DNA of 64,000 nucleotides from Exiguobacterium sibiricum 7-3 (GCF_000620865.1 NZ_KK211190.1:1873971-1937970), one strand, 5' to 3'; positions 16,395 through 24,623 are shown, counted from the stretch's first letter. A program made the numbers and translations. Notes: generated by a model from the sequence alone, not told the origin.

Positions 16395-17633
16395 GTGAAA
16401 CGTACGACATCCACGGTCCAGTGGATTATATTCTTATTAGCCAATACGATTGCCTTGCCCATCGTCGTCGCAAGCCTGTTTGATCTTTCAAGTGTTGAGA
16501 CGGCCGCACTTGTCCAACGCTCCTTCTTTGTCGGCGGGATTGCCTGTTTTCTCCATGGTGTCTTCGGTCACCGCTTACCGATCGTGTCCGGTCCGGCCGG
16601 TTCATGGGTCAGTATTTTCGTCGTCATCGCCGCATTGCCGGTCGATTCAAAAACGGCCTTCACGATTGCGATGGCCGCTGTCGTCATTGCCGGCGTCGTC
16701 TTGGTTTTCCTCGGGTTGACGGGATGGACTCGCTTTTTATTACCGGTCTTCACGCCGCTCGTCAGCGGAACGTTTTTGCTTTTATTATGTATTCAACTGA
16801 CCGGCGTCATGCTTGGTGCCGTTCTCGCCGTCGAAGCAACACGTCTTGCCGGCATTCTGACATTCCTGCTTGTCCTCGGACTCAGTCAATTTGGTCCGAC
16901 CCGCCTCCGTCCGTTCGCCTTGATGATCGGCATTGTCGTCGGCTGGTTGGTCAGCCGTCCGTCGTTACCGGAAGCGTCCGGTGTCTTCGCCGTTCCGACC
17001 GCCTTACCGTTCGGGATGCCGCAATTTGACGGCAGCGCCTTCCTGGTTGCTATTCCGTTTGCGATTCTTTTGATCGTCAACTTGATTGCCGCGTTAAGCG
17101 CCGTCGAAGCGACGATTCAGAAAAAAGGGGCCTTGAATCAGGGGCTGACGGTCGAAGGAATCATTCACTTGATCGCCGCGACGTTCTCGACGCTCGTTCC
17201 GGTCCCATTGCCGATCACAAGTGGTTTCATCGCCCAGACGGGAAGTAAGGAACGCCGGCCGTTTTTGATTGCCTCACTTGTCATCGCCTTGGTCGGCTTT
17301 TTCCCGAGCATCATCGGCATCATCGCCACATTACCGCGCAGTGTCGCCAGTGCCGCTTTGCTTGCGACGTTACCGCATATGTTCCTGATTGCCTGGCAGT
17401 CCGCTGAAAGCAGCATGACGACGAGCCGCCGCAAACACGCCTTTGCGATTTGTGCCGTTATCGGGATCAGCATCCTCCTACAATCGACGGTTCTTGCGGA
17501 AATCTTACCGCTGACGTTACGTCCGTTCTTCAGTAACGGCTTGCTGATCGGCACGATGCTTGTCCTTGGGTTTGAAGTCATCGAACGGTTCCGTTCTCGA
17601 CGTGAAGCTAAATCAGAACGGCTTGCCAGTTAA
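16395..17633 (+). CDS. NCS2-family nucleobase permease (uracil/xanthine type)
   Basis: 412 residues, about 12 hydrophobic segments. SGPAGSWVSIF near residue 65 and the late VEGIIHLIAATFSTLVPVPL segment resemble the conserved half-helices of UraA-type NCS2 transporters, although the classic QNPG-type motif near helix 10 is not obvious (ITSGFIAQTGSKERRPF stands there). Starts with GTG behind AGGAGA. Likely a proton symporter of a purine or pyrimidine base; the exact substrate is not readable from sequence. It is probably under control of the divergent LysR protein. Confidence 0.8.
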   Translation: MKRTTSTVQWIIFLLANTIALPIVVASLFDLSSVETAALVQRSFFVGGIACFLHGVFGHRLPIVSGPAGSWVSIFVVIAALPVDSKTAFTIAMAAVVIAGVVLVFLGLTGWTRFLLPVFTPLVSGTFLLLLCIQLTGVMLGAVLAVEATRLAGILTFLLVLGLSQFGPTRLRPFALMIGIVVGWLVSRPSLPEASGVFAVPTALPFGMPQFDGSAFLVAIPFAILLIVNLIAALSAVEATIQKKGALNQGLTVEGIIHLIAATFSTLVPVPLPITSGFIAQTGSKERRPFLIASLVIALVGFFPSIIGIIATLPRSVASAALLATLPHMFLIAWQSAESSMTTSRRKHAFAICAVIGISILLQSTVLAEILPLTLRPFFSNGLLIGTMLVLGFEVIERFRSRREAKSERLAS

Positions 17634-17648
17634 TCTGTATCTCAAAGT

Positions 17649-17696
17649 AAAATCCCCACTTTCTCGCAAAATGCGACAGAGTGGGGATTTTGTGTT
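17649..17696 (+). terminator. Terminator of the NCS2 permease
   Basis: AAAATCCCCACT (17649-17660) pairs exactly with AGTGGGGATTTT (17680-17691); an inner TCGC/GCGA pair caps the loop. T-rich bases follow. Confidence 0.88.
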
Positions 17697-17721
17697 TGAA
17701 ATCATATGAAAACAGTCCATT

Positions 17722-17871
17722 AAACTCGTCTTCTTCCCGTGACTCCTCCAGGAAAAAGCGCGTGCTTTTCGCGCTGTCAGAGACAAATGAGACCCGGCTC
17801 CTCGTCCGAAAGGAACAGAAGCCGCGGCTCGTGTCTCGCCTGAGGAAAGCACGGGAAAAGAAAACGAGTTT
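17722..17871. repeat. 150-bp multi-stem palindromic intergenic element
   Basis: AAACTCGT at the left end pairs with ACGAGTTT at the right end. Inside it, CTTCCCGTG pairs with CACGGGAA, then come AGCGCG/CGCGCT, GAGACA/TGTCTC and TCC-GAAA-GGA. No open frame with a ribosome binding site fits. The layout (GACTCCT..AGG at one end, CCTGAGGAAAGC at the other) recalls intergenic palindromic repeats of other Bacillales genomes; it may be a mobile non-autonomous repeat or a structured RNA. Confidence 0.65.
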
Positions 17872-17890
17872 CACTTAACTTAACTTAACT

Positions 17891-18976
17891 TCACCGTACT
17901 TCACGCCACCATTTACGGGTCTGACTCGCAACCGTAACGCTTTCACCGATCATCGGCGTCACGACAGGCACGCCGTGTTTCGCTGCTTCCTTCAACACCC
18001 GTTCGACCGGTTCGAACCACGGGTGGAATGCCAGCGTAAACGCCGACCAGTGAACGGGAATCATCACGTCCCCCTTGACATCAAGATGCGCCGCGAGCGT
18101 CTGCTCCGGTAACATATGCGAACTCGACCAGCGGGTGTCGTATTGTCCGCATTCCATGATCGTTAAGTCAAACGGACCGTATTGTTCCCCGATTGCCTTG
18201 AAGTGTGGACCGTAACCACTGTCACCGCTGAAGAAGACTTTTTTCGAGCCTTCAATCACCCAGGACGCCCAAAGCGTCGAAAATTGATCAAGCCCGTTAC
18301 GACCCGAGTAGTGCCGGGCCGGTGTCGCCGTCAAACGGAGACCGTTCGTCTCAATCGATTCATGCCAATCGAGTTCGGTAATCCGGTCCGGATCGACACC
18401 CCAGCCCTTCAGTCGGCTTGCGACACCAAGCGGAACAATGAATTGTCCGACCCGGTCTTTTAACGCCAGGACCGAATGATAATCCAAGTGGTCATAATGG
18501 TCATGTGAATAGATGACGAGATCAATCGGCGGTAAGGCATCAAGATCGACCTGTGCCGTCGTCTGGAACCGTCCGCCCCCGAATTTCGGGAACGGTGACG
18601 GAGCACGTCCGAGCATCGGATCAAAGAAGATTGTCTGATGATCCATTTCAAGCAGGAACGCCGAGTGACCGAACCAGGTCACGCGTGGTTCCGTTCCGTC
18701 CGTCCGTCGTTCAAACGGAACGACCGGCAACGGTTTGACCGGTTTTAACGACGGCAGCTCCCGTCCGTAATCTTTTAAGATACTTTTCATTGTGTCCCAT
18801 TCCATTTTTAATTGGAACGGCAGTTCATTTTGAAACTTTCCGTTCGAAAACTGAGTCGAACGGGCATAACGCTGTTGATCTGCTTTTGATGGTCGGCGGC
18901 CGAATAACGGATAACGGGTCATGAAGACCGCTCCGAGAACGCTGAGACCGGCAAGTGTTGCGACTGTTTTTTTCAT
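17891..18976 (-). CDS. MBL-fold metallohydrolase, NAPE-PLD/UlaG-like, membrane-anchored
   Basis: 361 residues. Residues ~4-20 form an N-terminal hydrophobic anchor. The catalytic domain has WFGHSAFLLEMD, the metal motif SHDHYDHLD, TATPARHYSGR, FSGDSGYGPHF and a final PVHWSAFTLAFH; all the His/Asp metal ligands of the metallo-beta-lactamase fold are present. This is the branch that includes RomA and N-acyl-phosphatidylethanolamine phospholipase D. The start follows AAAGAGGTG. The natural substrate is unknown. Confidence 0.88.
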   Translation of the reverse strand: MKKTVATLAGLSVLGAVFMTRYPLFGRRPSKADQQRYARSTQFSNGKFQNELPFQLKMEWDTMKSILKDYGRELPSLKPVKPLPVVPFERRTDGTEPRVTWFGHSAFLLEMDHQTIFFDPMLGRAPSPFPKFGGGRFQTTAQVDLDALPPIDLVIYSHDHYDHLDYHSVLALKDRVGQFIVPLGVASRLKGWGVDPDRITELDWHESIETNGLRLTATPARHYSGRNGLDQFSTLWASWVIEGSKKVFFSGDSGYGPHFKAIGEQYGPFDLTIMECGQYDTRWSSSHMLPEQTLAAHLDVKGDVMIPVHWSAFTLAFHPWFEPVERVLKEAAKHGVPVVTPMIGESVTVASQTRKWWREVR

Positions 18977-19051
18977 TTTTCTTCACCTCTTTAATACGTT
19001 CAGTATAGCATCGGTGATTTTTAAAGCGGTAATGAACAAACTTCACTTCTC

Positions 19052-19088
19052 AAAAAAGACGCAAAACTGAAAAGCTCAGCTTTGCGTC
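19052..19088 (-). terminator. Terminator of the His-rich stress protein gene
   Basis: On the minus strand GACGCAAAGCTGA and TCAGTTTTGCGTC pair around GCTTT and run into T6. Confidence 0.88.
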
Positions 19089-19096
19089 GGGTTCTA

Positions 19097-19561
19097 TTAA
19101 TCTAAATCGTCCGCTTTCCATTTCGAACGGTCGCTTTTATCATGATCGGATTTATGCTCCGACTCGTAATCGTTGACGCCAAGGTTTTCAACTTTGCCGT
19201 CATGCCGGTGTCCTTCGTCATGCAGATGGTCGCGTGAGTCATCGTGATCATGCGAATGGTCATGGTCGTCATGAAGGTCTTTTGCGAACAGCGCGATTCC
19301 GCCCCGCTCGACTTCCTGGTAATGGCGCTCCGCTTCTTCATCGGAATGCCCGACACGTTTTAACGTTTCCCGAAGCGGTGGCTCATGGCTGAACTTCGAT
19401 TTGACTTGATCGATCCAGGACGCACCCGATGTCTCATCTGCTGCATCGTCCCGTCCCACTACCGAAAAATCAGAATCCTTATGTCCCCGCTCTTTCAATG
19501 CTTGCATTTTTTGATGTAAACTCGATTCATCATGAAAAATGCCGATAAATTTCTTTGCCAT
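19097..19561 (-). CDS. YflT/GSP17M-like stress protein with His/Asp-rich tail
   Basis: 154 residues. The first ~85 (KKFIGIFHDESSLHQKMQAL, FSVVGRDDAAD, GGIALFAKD) follow the general-stress-protein 17M domain of B. subtilis YflT. After residue ~88 the sequence is almost only His, Asp, Glu and charged residues (DLHDDHDHSHDHDDSRDHLH), probably disordered and able to bind divalent metals. The start is uncertain: ATG 19561 is the family-like start, but AGAGG is better spaced to TTG 19567. It is a single-gene unit with its own terminator. Confidence 0.75.
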   Translation of the reverse strand: MAKKFIGIFHDESSLHQKMQALKERGHKDSDFSVVGRDDAADETSGASWIDQVKSKFSHEPPLRETLKRVGHSDEEAERHYQEVERGGIALFAKDLHDDHDHSHDHDDSRDHLHDEGHRHDGKVENLGVNDYESEHKSDHDKSDRSKWKADDLD

Positions 19562-19636
19562 CGTCAACACCATTCCTCTCACAGAGATATGAATTCACAG
19601 ACTTCAATTTTTACCCTTCTTTTTGCATCTCAAAAC

Positions 19637-19677
19637 GAAAAAAAACGTATCTTCCTGTGAATTGGAAGATACGTTTC
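19637..19677 (-). terminator. Terminator of prfC
   Basis: AAACGTATCTTCC (19643-19655) pairs exactly with GGAAGATACGTTT (19664-19676); on the minus strand it is followed by T8. Confidence 0.92.
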
Positions 19678-19683
19678 AGCAAC

Positions 19684-21270
19684 TTAGTCGTTGAGCAATT
19701 GTGGTGAATCGACGAGTGCGATGACACCCTCGTTTTTCTGAACGAATCGTTCGTAGACGAAATCATTCGCAAACAGCAGAACCGGGTTTTCCCAACGGTC
19801 GTAGACGAGGACAGTCCGTGAATCCGTCAATTTCTTGACTTCACTGATTTCCGTCACCTTGACCCACTTCGCGACCTGGAAGTTCGCCGCATCTTTTAAG
19901 ATGTCAACGCCGTATTCGCCTTTGAGACGGTGTTCGAAAACTTCAAACTGAAGTTGTCCGATTGCTCCGAGAATGACCTCGTTGTATTCCGTTTTATAGA
20001 CTTGAATCGCTCCTTCTTGTGCGAGCTGTTCAATCCCTTTTTGGAACTGTTTTGATTTCAAGGCGTTTTTCGTAAAGACTTTCAGGAACAGTTCCGGTGC
20101 AAATGTCGGCAATGCTTCGTACTGTAGGCTCGGATCACCATTCGTGATCGTATCACCGATTTGGTAGTTACCGGAATCATACAATCCGATGACGTCGCCG
20201 GCAAACGCTTCGTTGACCGTTTCCCGTTCATCCGCCATAAATTGTGTCGATTGCGACAGCTTCATTTTTTTACCGGTCCGCGTCAGGACAACTTCCATAC
20301 CACGGTCGAACTTGCCGGTACAAATCCGGACGAAGGCAATCCGGTCGCGGTGGTTCGGGTTCATGTTCGCTTGAATCTTAAAGACGAAACCGCTGAAGAA
20401 ATCTTGCGCCGGCTCGATTTGTCCTTTGTTCGACTCACGTGGCGTCGGGGACGGGGACAAGTTGAGGTAATGCTCAAGCAACGGTGTGATTCCGAAGTCG
20501 ACTAAGGCAGAACCGAAGAAGACCGGTGTCAATTCACCTTTTGCAATCAGTTCTTCATTGTATTCGTTTCCGGCTCCGTCGAGTAAATCGACTTCATCCA
20601 CTAATGTATCGTACATTTCGTTGTTGATCGTCGACGCCAACTGGTCGTTTGCGAGTCCTTCTTCACCGAGATCAATCGTCAGACGATCGTTCTTGAAGCA
20701 GTGGAACTTCTCGTTGACACGGTCGTAGACACCTTCGAACTGTTGTCCGGATCCCGCCGGCCATGTGACGGCAACCGATGGAATGCCGAGGACTTCCTCA
20801 AGCTCTTCCATCAATTCGAGTGGATCACGCGCTTGACGGTCCATCTTGTTGATGAACGTAAAGATTGGAATCCCGCGCATCCGGCAGACTTGGAATAATT
20901 TTTTAGTTTGTGACTCGATCCCTTTTGCTGCATCGATGACCATGATCGCCGAGTCGACGGCTGTCAGGATTCGGTACGTATCTTCCCCGAAATCGGAGTG
21001 ACCCGGTGTATCCATGATCGAGACGATTTTTTTGTCGTACTCGAACTGCATAACCGATGACGTAACGGAGATTCCCCGTTGTTTTTCGATCTCCATCCAG
21101 TCGGATTTTGCGAATTTCGAGTTTTTCCGCGCTTTGACGGATCCCGCTTCGCGGATTGCTCCACCGTGGAGTAAGAATTTTTCAGTTAATGTCGTTTTCC
21201 CGGCATCCGGGTGGGAAATAATTCCGAAGATCCGGCGTTTCTCGACTTCGGTTTGGAGTAATTTTGTCAT
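19684..21270 (-). CDS. prfC: Peptide chain release factor 3 (RF3)
   Basis: 528 residues, normal length for RF3, the translational GTPase that recycles RF1/RF2 from the ribosome. GTPase motifs: G1 HPDAGKTT (20-27), G3 DTPGHSDF (87-94), G4 NKMD (141-144). RF3-specific stretches such as IREAGSVKARK and SDWMEIEKQRGISVTSSVMQ identify it over EF-G. AAAGGA precedes the ATG. It is monocistronic, divergent from the regulated MFS exporter. Confidence 0.96.
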   Translation of the reverse strand: MTKLLQTEVEKRRIFGIISHPDAGKTTLTEKFLLHGGAIREAGSVKARKNSKFAKSDWMEIEKQRGISVTSSVMQFEYDKKIVSIMDTPGHSDFGEDTYRILTAVDSAIMVIDAAKGIESQTKKLFQVCRMRGIPIFTFINKMDRQARDPLELMEELEEVLGIPSVAVTWPAGSGQQFEGVYDRVNEKFHCFKNDRLTIDLGEEGLANDQLASTINNEMYDTLVDEVDLLDGAGNEYNEELIAKGELTPVFFGSALVDFGITPLLEHYLNLSPSPTPRESNKGQIEPAQDFFSGFVFKIQANMNPNHRDRIAFVRICTGKFDRGMEVVLTRTGKKMKLSQSTQFMADERETVNEAFAGDVIGLYDSGNYQIGDTITNGDPSLQYEALPTFAPELFLKVFTKNALKSKQFQKGIEQLAQEGAIQVYKTEYNEVILGAIGQLQFEVFEHRLKGEYGVDILKDAANFQVAKWVKVTEISEVKKLTDSRTVLVYDRWENPVLLFANDFVYERFVQKNEGVIALVDSPQLLND

Positions 21271-21410
21271 GTAGGGTAATTCCTTTCACCTATATATTAA
21301 AAATCTTCTTAAAAAGTGGTTAACTCGCTCATTTTCGCAACTAGTCTATCATACCGAATTTTCGCAGTCTCGTCCATTTCACTTTGTTGACTTAATTTTC
21401 AGATTTTGTA

Positions 21411-21440
21411 TTGACAACCCAGCCTGATGTTCTATACGAT
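21411..21440 (+). promoter_or_regulatory. Promoter of the leader-MFS transcript
   Basis: A perfect -35 TTGACA at 21411-21416 is followed by TATACG or TACGAT (21433-21440) at a spacing of 16-18 bp. The leader peptide begins ~40 bp downstream. Confidence 0.7.
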
Positions 21441-21471
21441 GACGAGGAAGTTACTATTACAAGAAGGAGGA

Positions 21472-21537
21472 GACGTACAATGTCACAATCATTTAATCAG
21501 CAACCATCGATTTACGTATTGGCTACAACTGTACGTC
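21472..21537 (+). promoter_or_regulatory. Leader RNA hairpin pairing the leader start region with its coding sequence
   Basis: GACGTACA (21472-21479), between the ribosome binding site and the ATG of the leader peptide, is exactly complementary to TGTACGTC (21530-21537) near the end of the leader frame. A ribosome stalled in the leader would melt this pairing and free downstream segments. Confidence 0.6.
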
Positions 21538-21551
21538 ACCCAATCGTTTAA
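21480..21551 (+). CDS. Leader peptide (23 aa), ErmC-leader-like
   Basis: ATG 21480 follows a very strong AAGGAGGAG. The 23-residue peptide contains SIYVLATTVRHP at residues 10-21. The macrolide-stalling leader ErmCL contains SIFVISTVHYQP, so the stall motif IFVI corresponds to IYVL here. It is followed by two hairpins and the exporter gene. The role, drug-dependent ribosome stalling that relieves transcription attenuation, is inferred from layout and similarity. Confidence 0.82.
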   Translation: MSQSFNQQPSIYVLATTVRHPIV

Positions 21552-21562
21552 TTTTTAATTAA

Positions 21563-21600
21563 GCAGGGTGTACGTATGCGTATACGTACATGCTGCCCTC
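21563..21600 (+). promoter_or_regulatory. Second leader hairpin (candidate antiterminator partner)
   Basis: TGTACGTAT (21569-21577) and ATACGTACA (21582-21590) are exact complements around GCGT, extended by AGGG/CCCT. Its TGTACG arm repeats the TGTACG of the leader frame, and its GCGTAT can also pair with GTATGC in the terminator stem, so mutually exclusive folds are possible. Confidence 0.6.
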
Positions 21601-21609
21601 TTATATTAG

Positions 21610-21647
21610 GACGGGTATGCCCATATTTGTGCGTATCCGTCTTTTTT
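21610..21647 (+). terminator. Attenuator terminator before the MFS exporter gene
   Basis: GACGGGTATGC (21610-21620) pairs over all 11 positions (two wobbles) with GCGTATCCGTC (21631-21641), followed by T6. It stands between the leader peptide and the exporter start, 36 bp before it. Confidence 0.85.
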
Positions 21648-21682
21648 ATGATTTAAAAACGGAAATATAAGGGGTTTTGTTT

Positions 21683-22930
21683 ATGTTTACTGCACTAAAA
21701 CAGCTTGACCGTAACATCTGGATCCGGTTCGTCGGGGAAACGATTACCGGAGTCATGATGTTCATGATTGCACCATTTCTTGTTCTGTACTATTCCGAAC
21801 AGCTTGATTCGTATTTTTTAGTCGGCCTCATCATGGCGACCGGTCCAATCACGTCCCTGTTCGGTTCGTTCCTCGGCGGCTATCTCGCCGACCTGTACGG
21901 ACGTAAACCGTTGATGGTCATCTCGATTGTCGGGGATGTCATCGCGTTGATCGGCTTCTCGTTCGCTGATTCGTTTTGGCCGTTATTGTTGATGAACGCC
22001 TTACTCGGTCTGACGAATTCCTTGTTCCACCCGGCAGCAAGCGCCATGGTCGCTGATGTCACGCCGCCGGAGCGGCTTAACGAATCATTCGGACTGTTGC
22101 GAATGGGACATAACGTCGGGGCAGCGTTTGGTCCGTTGATCGGAAGTGCCGTCCTGTTCGTCGACCGGTCGCTGATCTTTTACGCTGCTGCCGCCGTCTT
22201 TTTCCTGTACGCCCTTGTTTTGTTACTGTTCATCCAAGAAACAAAGCCGGATCAGATTGAACACACGCAGGACGAGCCGAAACTGTCAGCCTTCACTGTC
22301 CTGCGTAAAGATCATGTTTTCGTGATTTTTATCGCCGCCGGTGTCTTCATCTCGATGGGCTTCGCTCTCGTCGAAAGCATGCTGCCGGTTTTCCTGAAGG
22401 AAGCGTTACCGGGACTGCCGAACGATAAAAATCCGTTCCCGTACCTGATGGGACTAAACGGTATCATGGTCGTTCTATTCCAGTTCCCGGTAGCAGCGCG
22501 CCTGTCCGGTAAAGCCTTCGGAAAGGTCATGTTGCTTGGCGCCAGCATCTTCGGACTCGGGATGATATTACTTGCGTTCATTCCGTCCTATCTGTTTTCG
22601 CTTGGAACCGGCTATATCGTGCTCGTGACAATTTTATTAGCAATTTACGCCCTCTATACACTCGGTGAGATGATTATGTCGCCGGTCCAGATGACGTTCA
22701 TCGCTTTGATCGCCCCGGAACACTTGCGCGGAACGTATAACGGTGCCGCCAGTATCCAGTGGCTGATTGGTGGAGTAACGGCGCCGTTACTCGGTTCCTT
22801 GTTCCTCGACTCCGGAAACGGACAATACGCGCTTGCCGGTGTCGGTGTCGCCTGTTGTCTGTCAGGACTTGTTTATCTCGCGCTCGACCGCTCGATCCAA
22901 CGCGCGAAACGGTTGTCTCAATCCGCATAA
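21683..22930 (+). CDS. MFS drug exporter, leader-controlled
   Basis: 415 residues, about 12 transmembrane segments. The MFS motif A appears as GSFLGGYLADLYGRKPLM after helix 2; helix 5 has the antiporter-like MGHNVGAAFGPLIGS. It belongs to the multidrug DHA1 branch. The start at ATG 21683 follows AAGGGG; a TTG two codons earlier is unlikely. The attenuator and leader upstream suggest that expression is induced by a ribosome-targeting compound such as a macrolide, which would be the likely substrate class (inference). Confidence 0.88.
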   Translation: MFTALKQLDRNIWIRFVGETITGVMMFMIAPFLVLYYSEQLDSYFLVGLIMATGPITSLFGSFLGGYLADLYGRKPLMVISIVGDVIALIGFSFADSFWPLLLMNALLGLTNSLFHPAASAMVADVTPPERLNESFGLLRMGHNVGAAFGPLIGSAVLFVDRSLIFYAAAAVFFLYALVLLLFIQETKPDQIEHTQDEPKLSAFTVLRKDHVFVIFIAAGVFISMGFALVESMLPVFLKEALPGLPNDKNPFPYLMGLNGIMVVLFQFPVAARLSGKAFGKVMLLGASIFGLGMILLAFIPSYLFSLGTGYIVLVTILLAIYALYTLGEMIMSPVQMTFIALIAPEHLRGTYNGAASIQWLIGGVTAPLLGSLFLDSGNGQYALAGVGVACCLSGLVYLALDRSIQRAKRLSQSA

Positions 22931-22973
22931 CGGATATAGGATTAAAGTAGATTTTTTTACTCATTTAATATAG

Positions 22974-23019
22974 AAACCCCAAACCAGACATTCGTCAAAA
23001 GTATCCGGTTTGGGGTTTT
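22974..23019 (+). terminator. Terminator of the MFS exporter
   Basis: AAACCCCAAACC pairs exactly with GGTTTGGGGTTT around a 21-base loop, followed by T-rich sequence. Confidence 0.85.
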
Positions 23020-23140
23020 CGTATGTATATGATTTAATTGGGAGTTCCATCCTTTATGATATTTGAGGAATAGGTAGGGTATATATAATTAAATAGTAGT
23101 ATTTTGTTTACAAGTTTTCTATGGGAATATTCACTCTCCA

Positions 23141-23620
23141 ATGCAGGAATTGAACTCCCTACCTGCGTTACGTTTAAAGGTAGGAGGTTTCTCACCTATC
23201 TATAAGAAGCATCCCTCTGATTTTTGTAACCGACTTCACTTCTCCGATTGGACAGTTCATCATGATCAGGATATTGACTTAGGAAGCGCGATGCTTCAGT
23301 TACGGGTGAAGGGAGAGACGATGCAGATGATTATCCATGAAAGAGCGCTATCCGTTCGCCAATGCATCTTCGATTACTATCAACGAGTCGGGATTCACTG
23401 CCTGGTTACGATTTTTACAGAGCAGCCGCTCCAGCTGTTATTAGACTTCGATTCCAATCGGGATGAATTGATTACACCACAACGACGAAGCTATTCTTGT
23501 CGCCACATCCGGGCCCATCTTGTCTCTGCCTTGATCACGTTCGATGACTCCTATACGCATGTCTATATGACAAAAGCCCCGTTCACTCCCCTGACACGTT
23601 ATTGCCTCCTGATCGTTTGA
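23141..23620 (+). CDS. Hypothetical protein, 159 aa
   Basis: The frame is open for 160 codons and its codon choice looks like that of a gene, but there is no clear ribosome binding site at ATG 23141; GGGAA lies 13 bases upstream. The protein has no signal peptide, membrane segment or motif I know. Its middle reads like alternating strands (LGSAMLQLRVKGETMQMIIH, GIHCLVTIFTEQPLQLLLDF) and it ends in a Cys/His/Arg-rich part (RRSYSCRHIRAH). It converges on the flavohaemoglobin-like gene. The upstream 200 bp is AT-rich and holds no gene. Confidence 0.45.
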   Translation: MQELNSLPALRLKVGGFSPIYKKHPSDFCNRLHFSDWTVHHDQDIDLGSAMLQLRVKGETMQMIIHERALSVRQCIFDYYQRVGIHCLVTIFTEQPLQLLLDFDSNRDELITPQRRSYSCRHIRAHLVSALITFDDSYTHVYMTKAPFTPLTRYCLLIV

Positions 23621-23763
23621 CAAATCATGTGGACTGTTCCTATATGAGAGAAAACTGATGATACATTCATATCATGCGATGGAACCCAGGACAGCTCATG
23701 TACATGTAAGAAATGGCTTCTGCTTCGAATGTTCCAAAAGACAGACTCGATTTTCGAACCCCA

Positions 23764-24564
23764 TCAAGATGGCAACACACCATCCGCGACGAATGGACCA
23801 AATATGACGGGCAGAGGTTCTAACGTTCGTTGTACTTCTGCAATGAATCGACTGGATCCACTCACGAAAACGATGGGATCGTTTACTGAAATCAATCCTA
23901 AGAAACTCTCGATTTCTTCGTCCCATCCCTCATTCTGAATGCTATGAAAAATTAAGCCCTGTTTCGTGAGTAAATTAAGATCTGACAACATTTTCTTGGA
24001 AGACGGTTTCGTTGGCCGAACATGTAAAATCGTCGTTGTCCGTCCACTCATCAACGCATACTGCGCCTCATCGATGATGGCACCCAGATGATGCCCTTCC
24101 GCGACGAGCAAGACACCAAGTCGAGACCAGTCACCCTGTTGCTTATATTTGCAAAAATGGCGACACGTCTCGACTAACTGATGGTGCACAATCTGCCAGG
24201 CTTCAAGCACCGGGTCCGTCGGTGACAATCCAAGCTCCACTCTGACCGCATCGACAATCTCGGTACTAATGATGTCTGGATATGTCAGGATAAATGATTT
24301 TGTTTGATTGATTTCATTTAATAAGACCATTTTAAACAGTTCACTGGATTCATGTTGATGCGTGACATGCTTTAAAAGTTGAGCCAGTCGGAGAATCCGG
24401 AGCTCAAAGCTTTGGGATGGAAGCTCGAGATTTCCTATTTCCTGTAGTTCTGCGCTATACTTATATTGCAACTGTTTATAAAAACGGCTGGCAATCCGTA
24501 AGCCGTTTTGATCCACTTGCGGTCCGATCGATTGTAACAGGTGTAATGCCTGATCAAAATGCAT
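23764..24564 (-). CDS. Degenerate flavohaemoglobin-like protein (no FAD domain, haem ligand lost)
   Basis: 266 residues against about 400 for flavohaemoglobin Hmp. The first ~140 residues follow the Hmp globin: IGPQVDQNGLRIASRFYKQL matches helices A-B with the B10 Tyr kept, and TYPDIISTEIVDAVRVELG matches QYPIVGEHLLAAIKEVLG. The proximal-His position (His85 in E. coli Hmp) falls in INQTKSF, with no His. The FAD module is missing: the globin runs straight into a domain like the Hmp NAD module (LGVLLVAEGHHLGAI), where the GxGxTP loop is altered, and which ends FGPFVADGVLPS, like the Hmp C terminus. It is divergent from an NsrR-like gene, as hmp often is. It is unlikely to be an NO dioxygenase. 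Confidence 0.72.
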   Translation of the reverse strand: MHFDQALHLLQSIGPQVDQNGLRIASRFYKQLQYKYSAELQEIGNLELPSQSFELRILRLAQLLKHVTHQHESSELFKMVLLNEINQTKSFILTYPDIISTEIVDAVRVELGLSPTDPVLEAWQIVHHQLVETCRHFCKYKQQGDWSRLGVLLVAEGHHLGAIIDEAQYALMSGRTTTILHVRPTKPSSKKMLSDLNLLTKQGLIFHSIQNEGWDEEIESFLGLISVNDPIVFVSGSSRFIAEVQRTLEPLPVIFGPFVADGVLPS

Positions 24565-24623
24565 GACATGACCTACCTTTCCTCGTATATTATGACCGAC
24601 CTTTTCTTTAAATTCAATCTCTA

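Noticed and set aside
17608-17878. Several short frames on both strands over the intergenic palindrome
   Set aside because: They exist because the palindrome is GC-rich and low in stops. None has a ribosome binding site, and one crosses the permease terminator.
23146-23200. tRNA-like T-arm on the minus strand (GAGTTCAATTCC)
   Set aside because: No matching acceptor, D or anticodon arms could be built around it, and the T stem itself does not pair.
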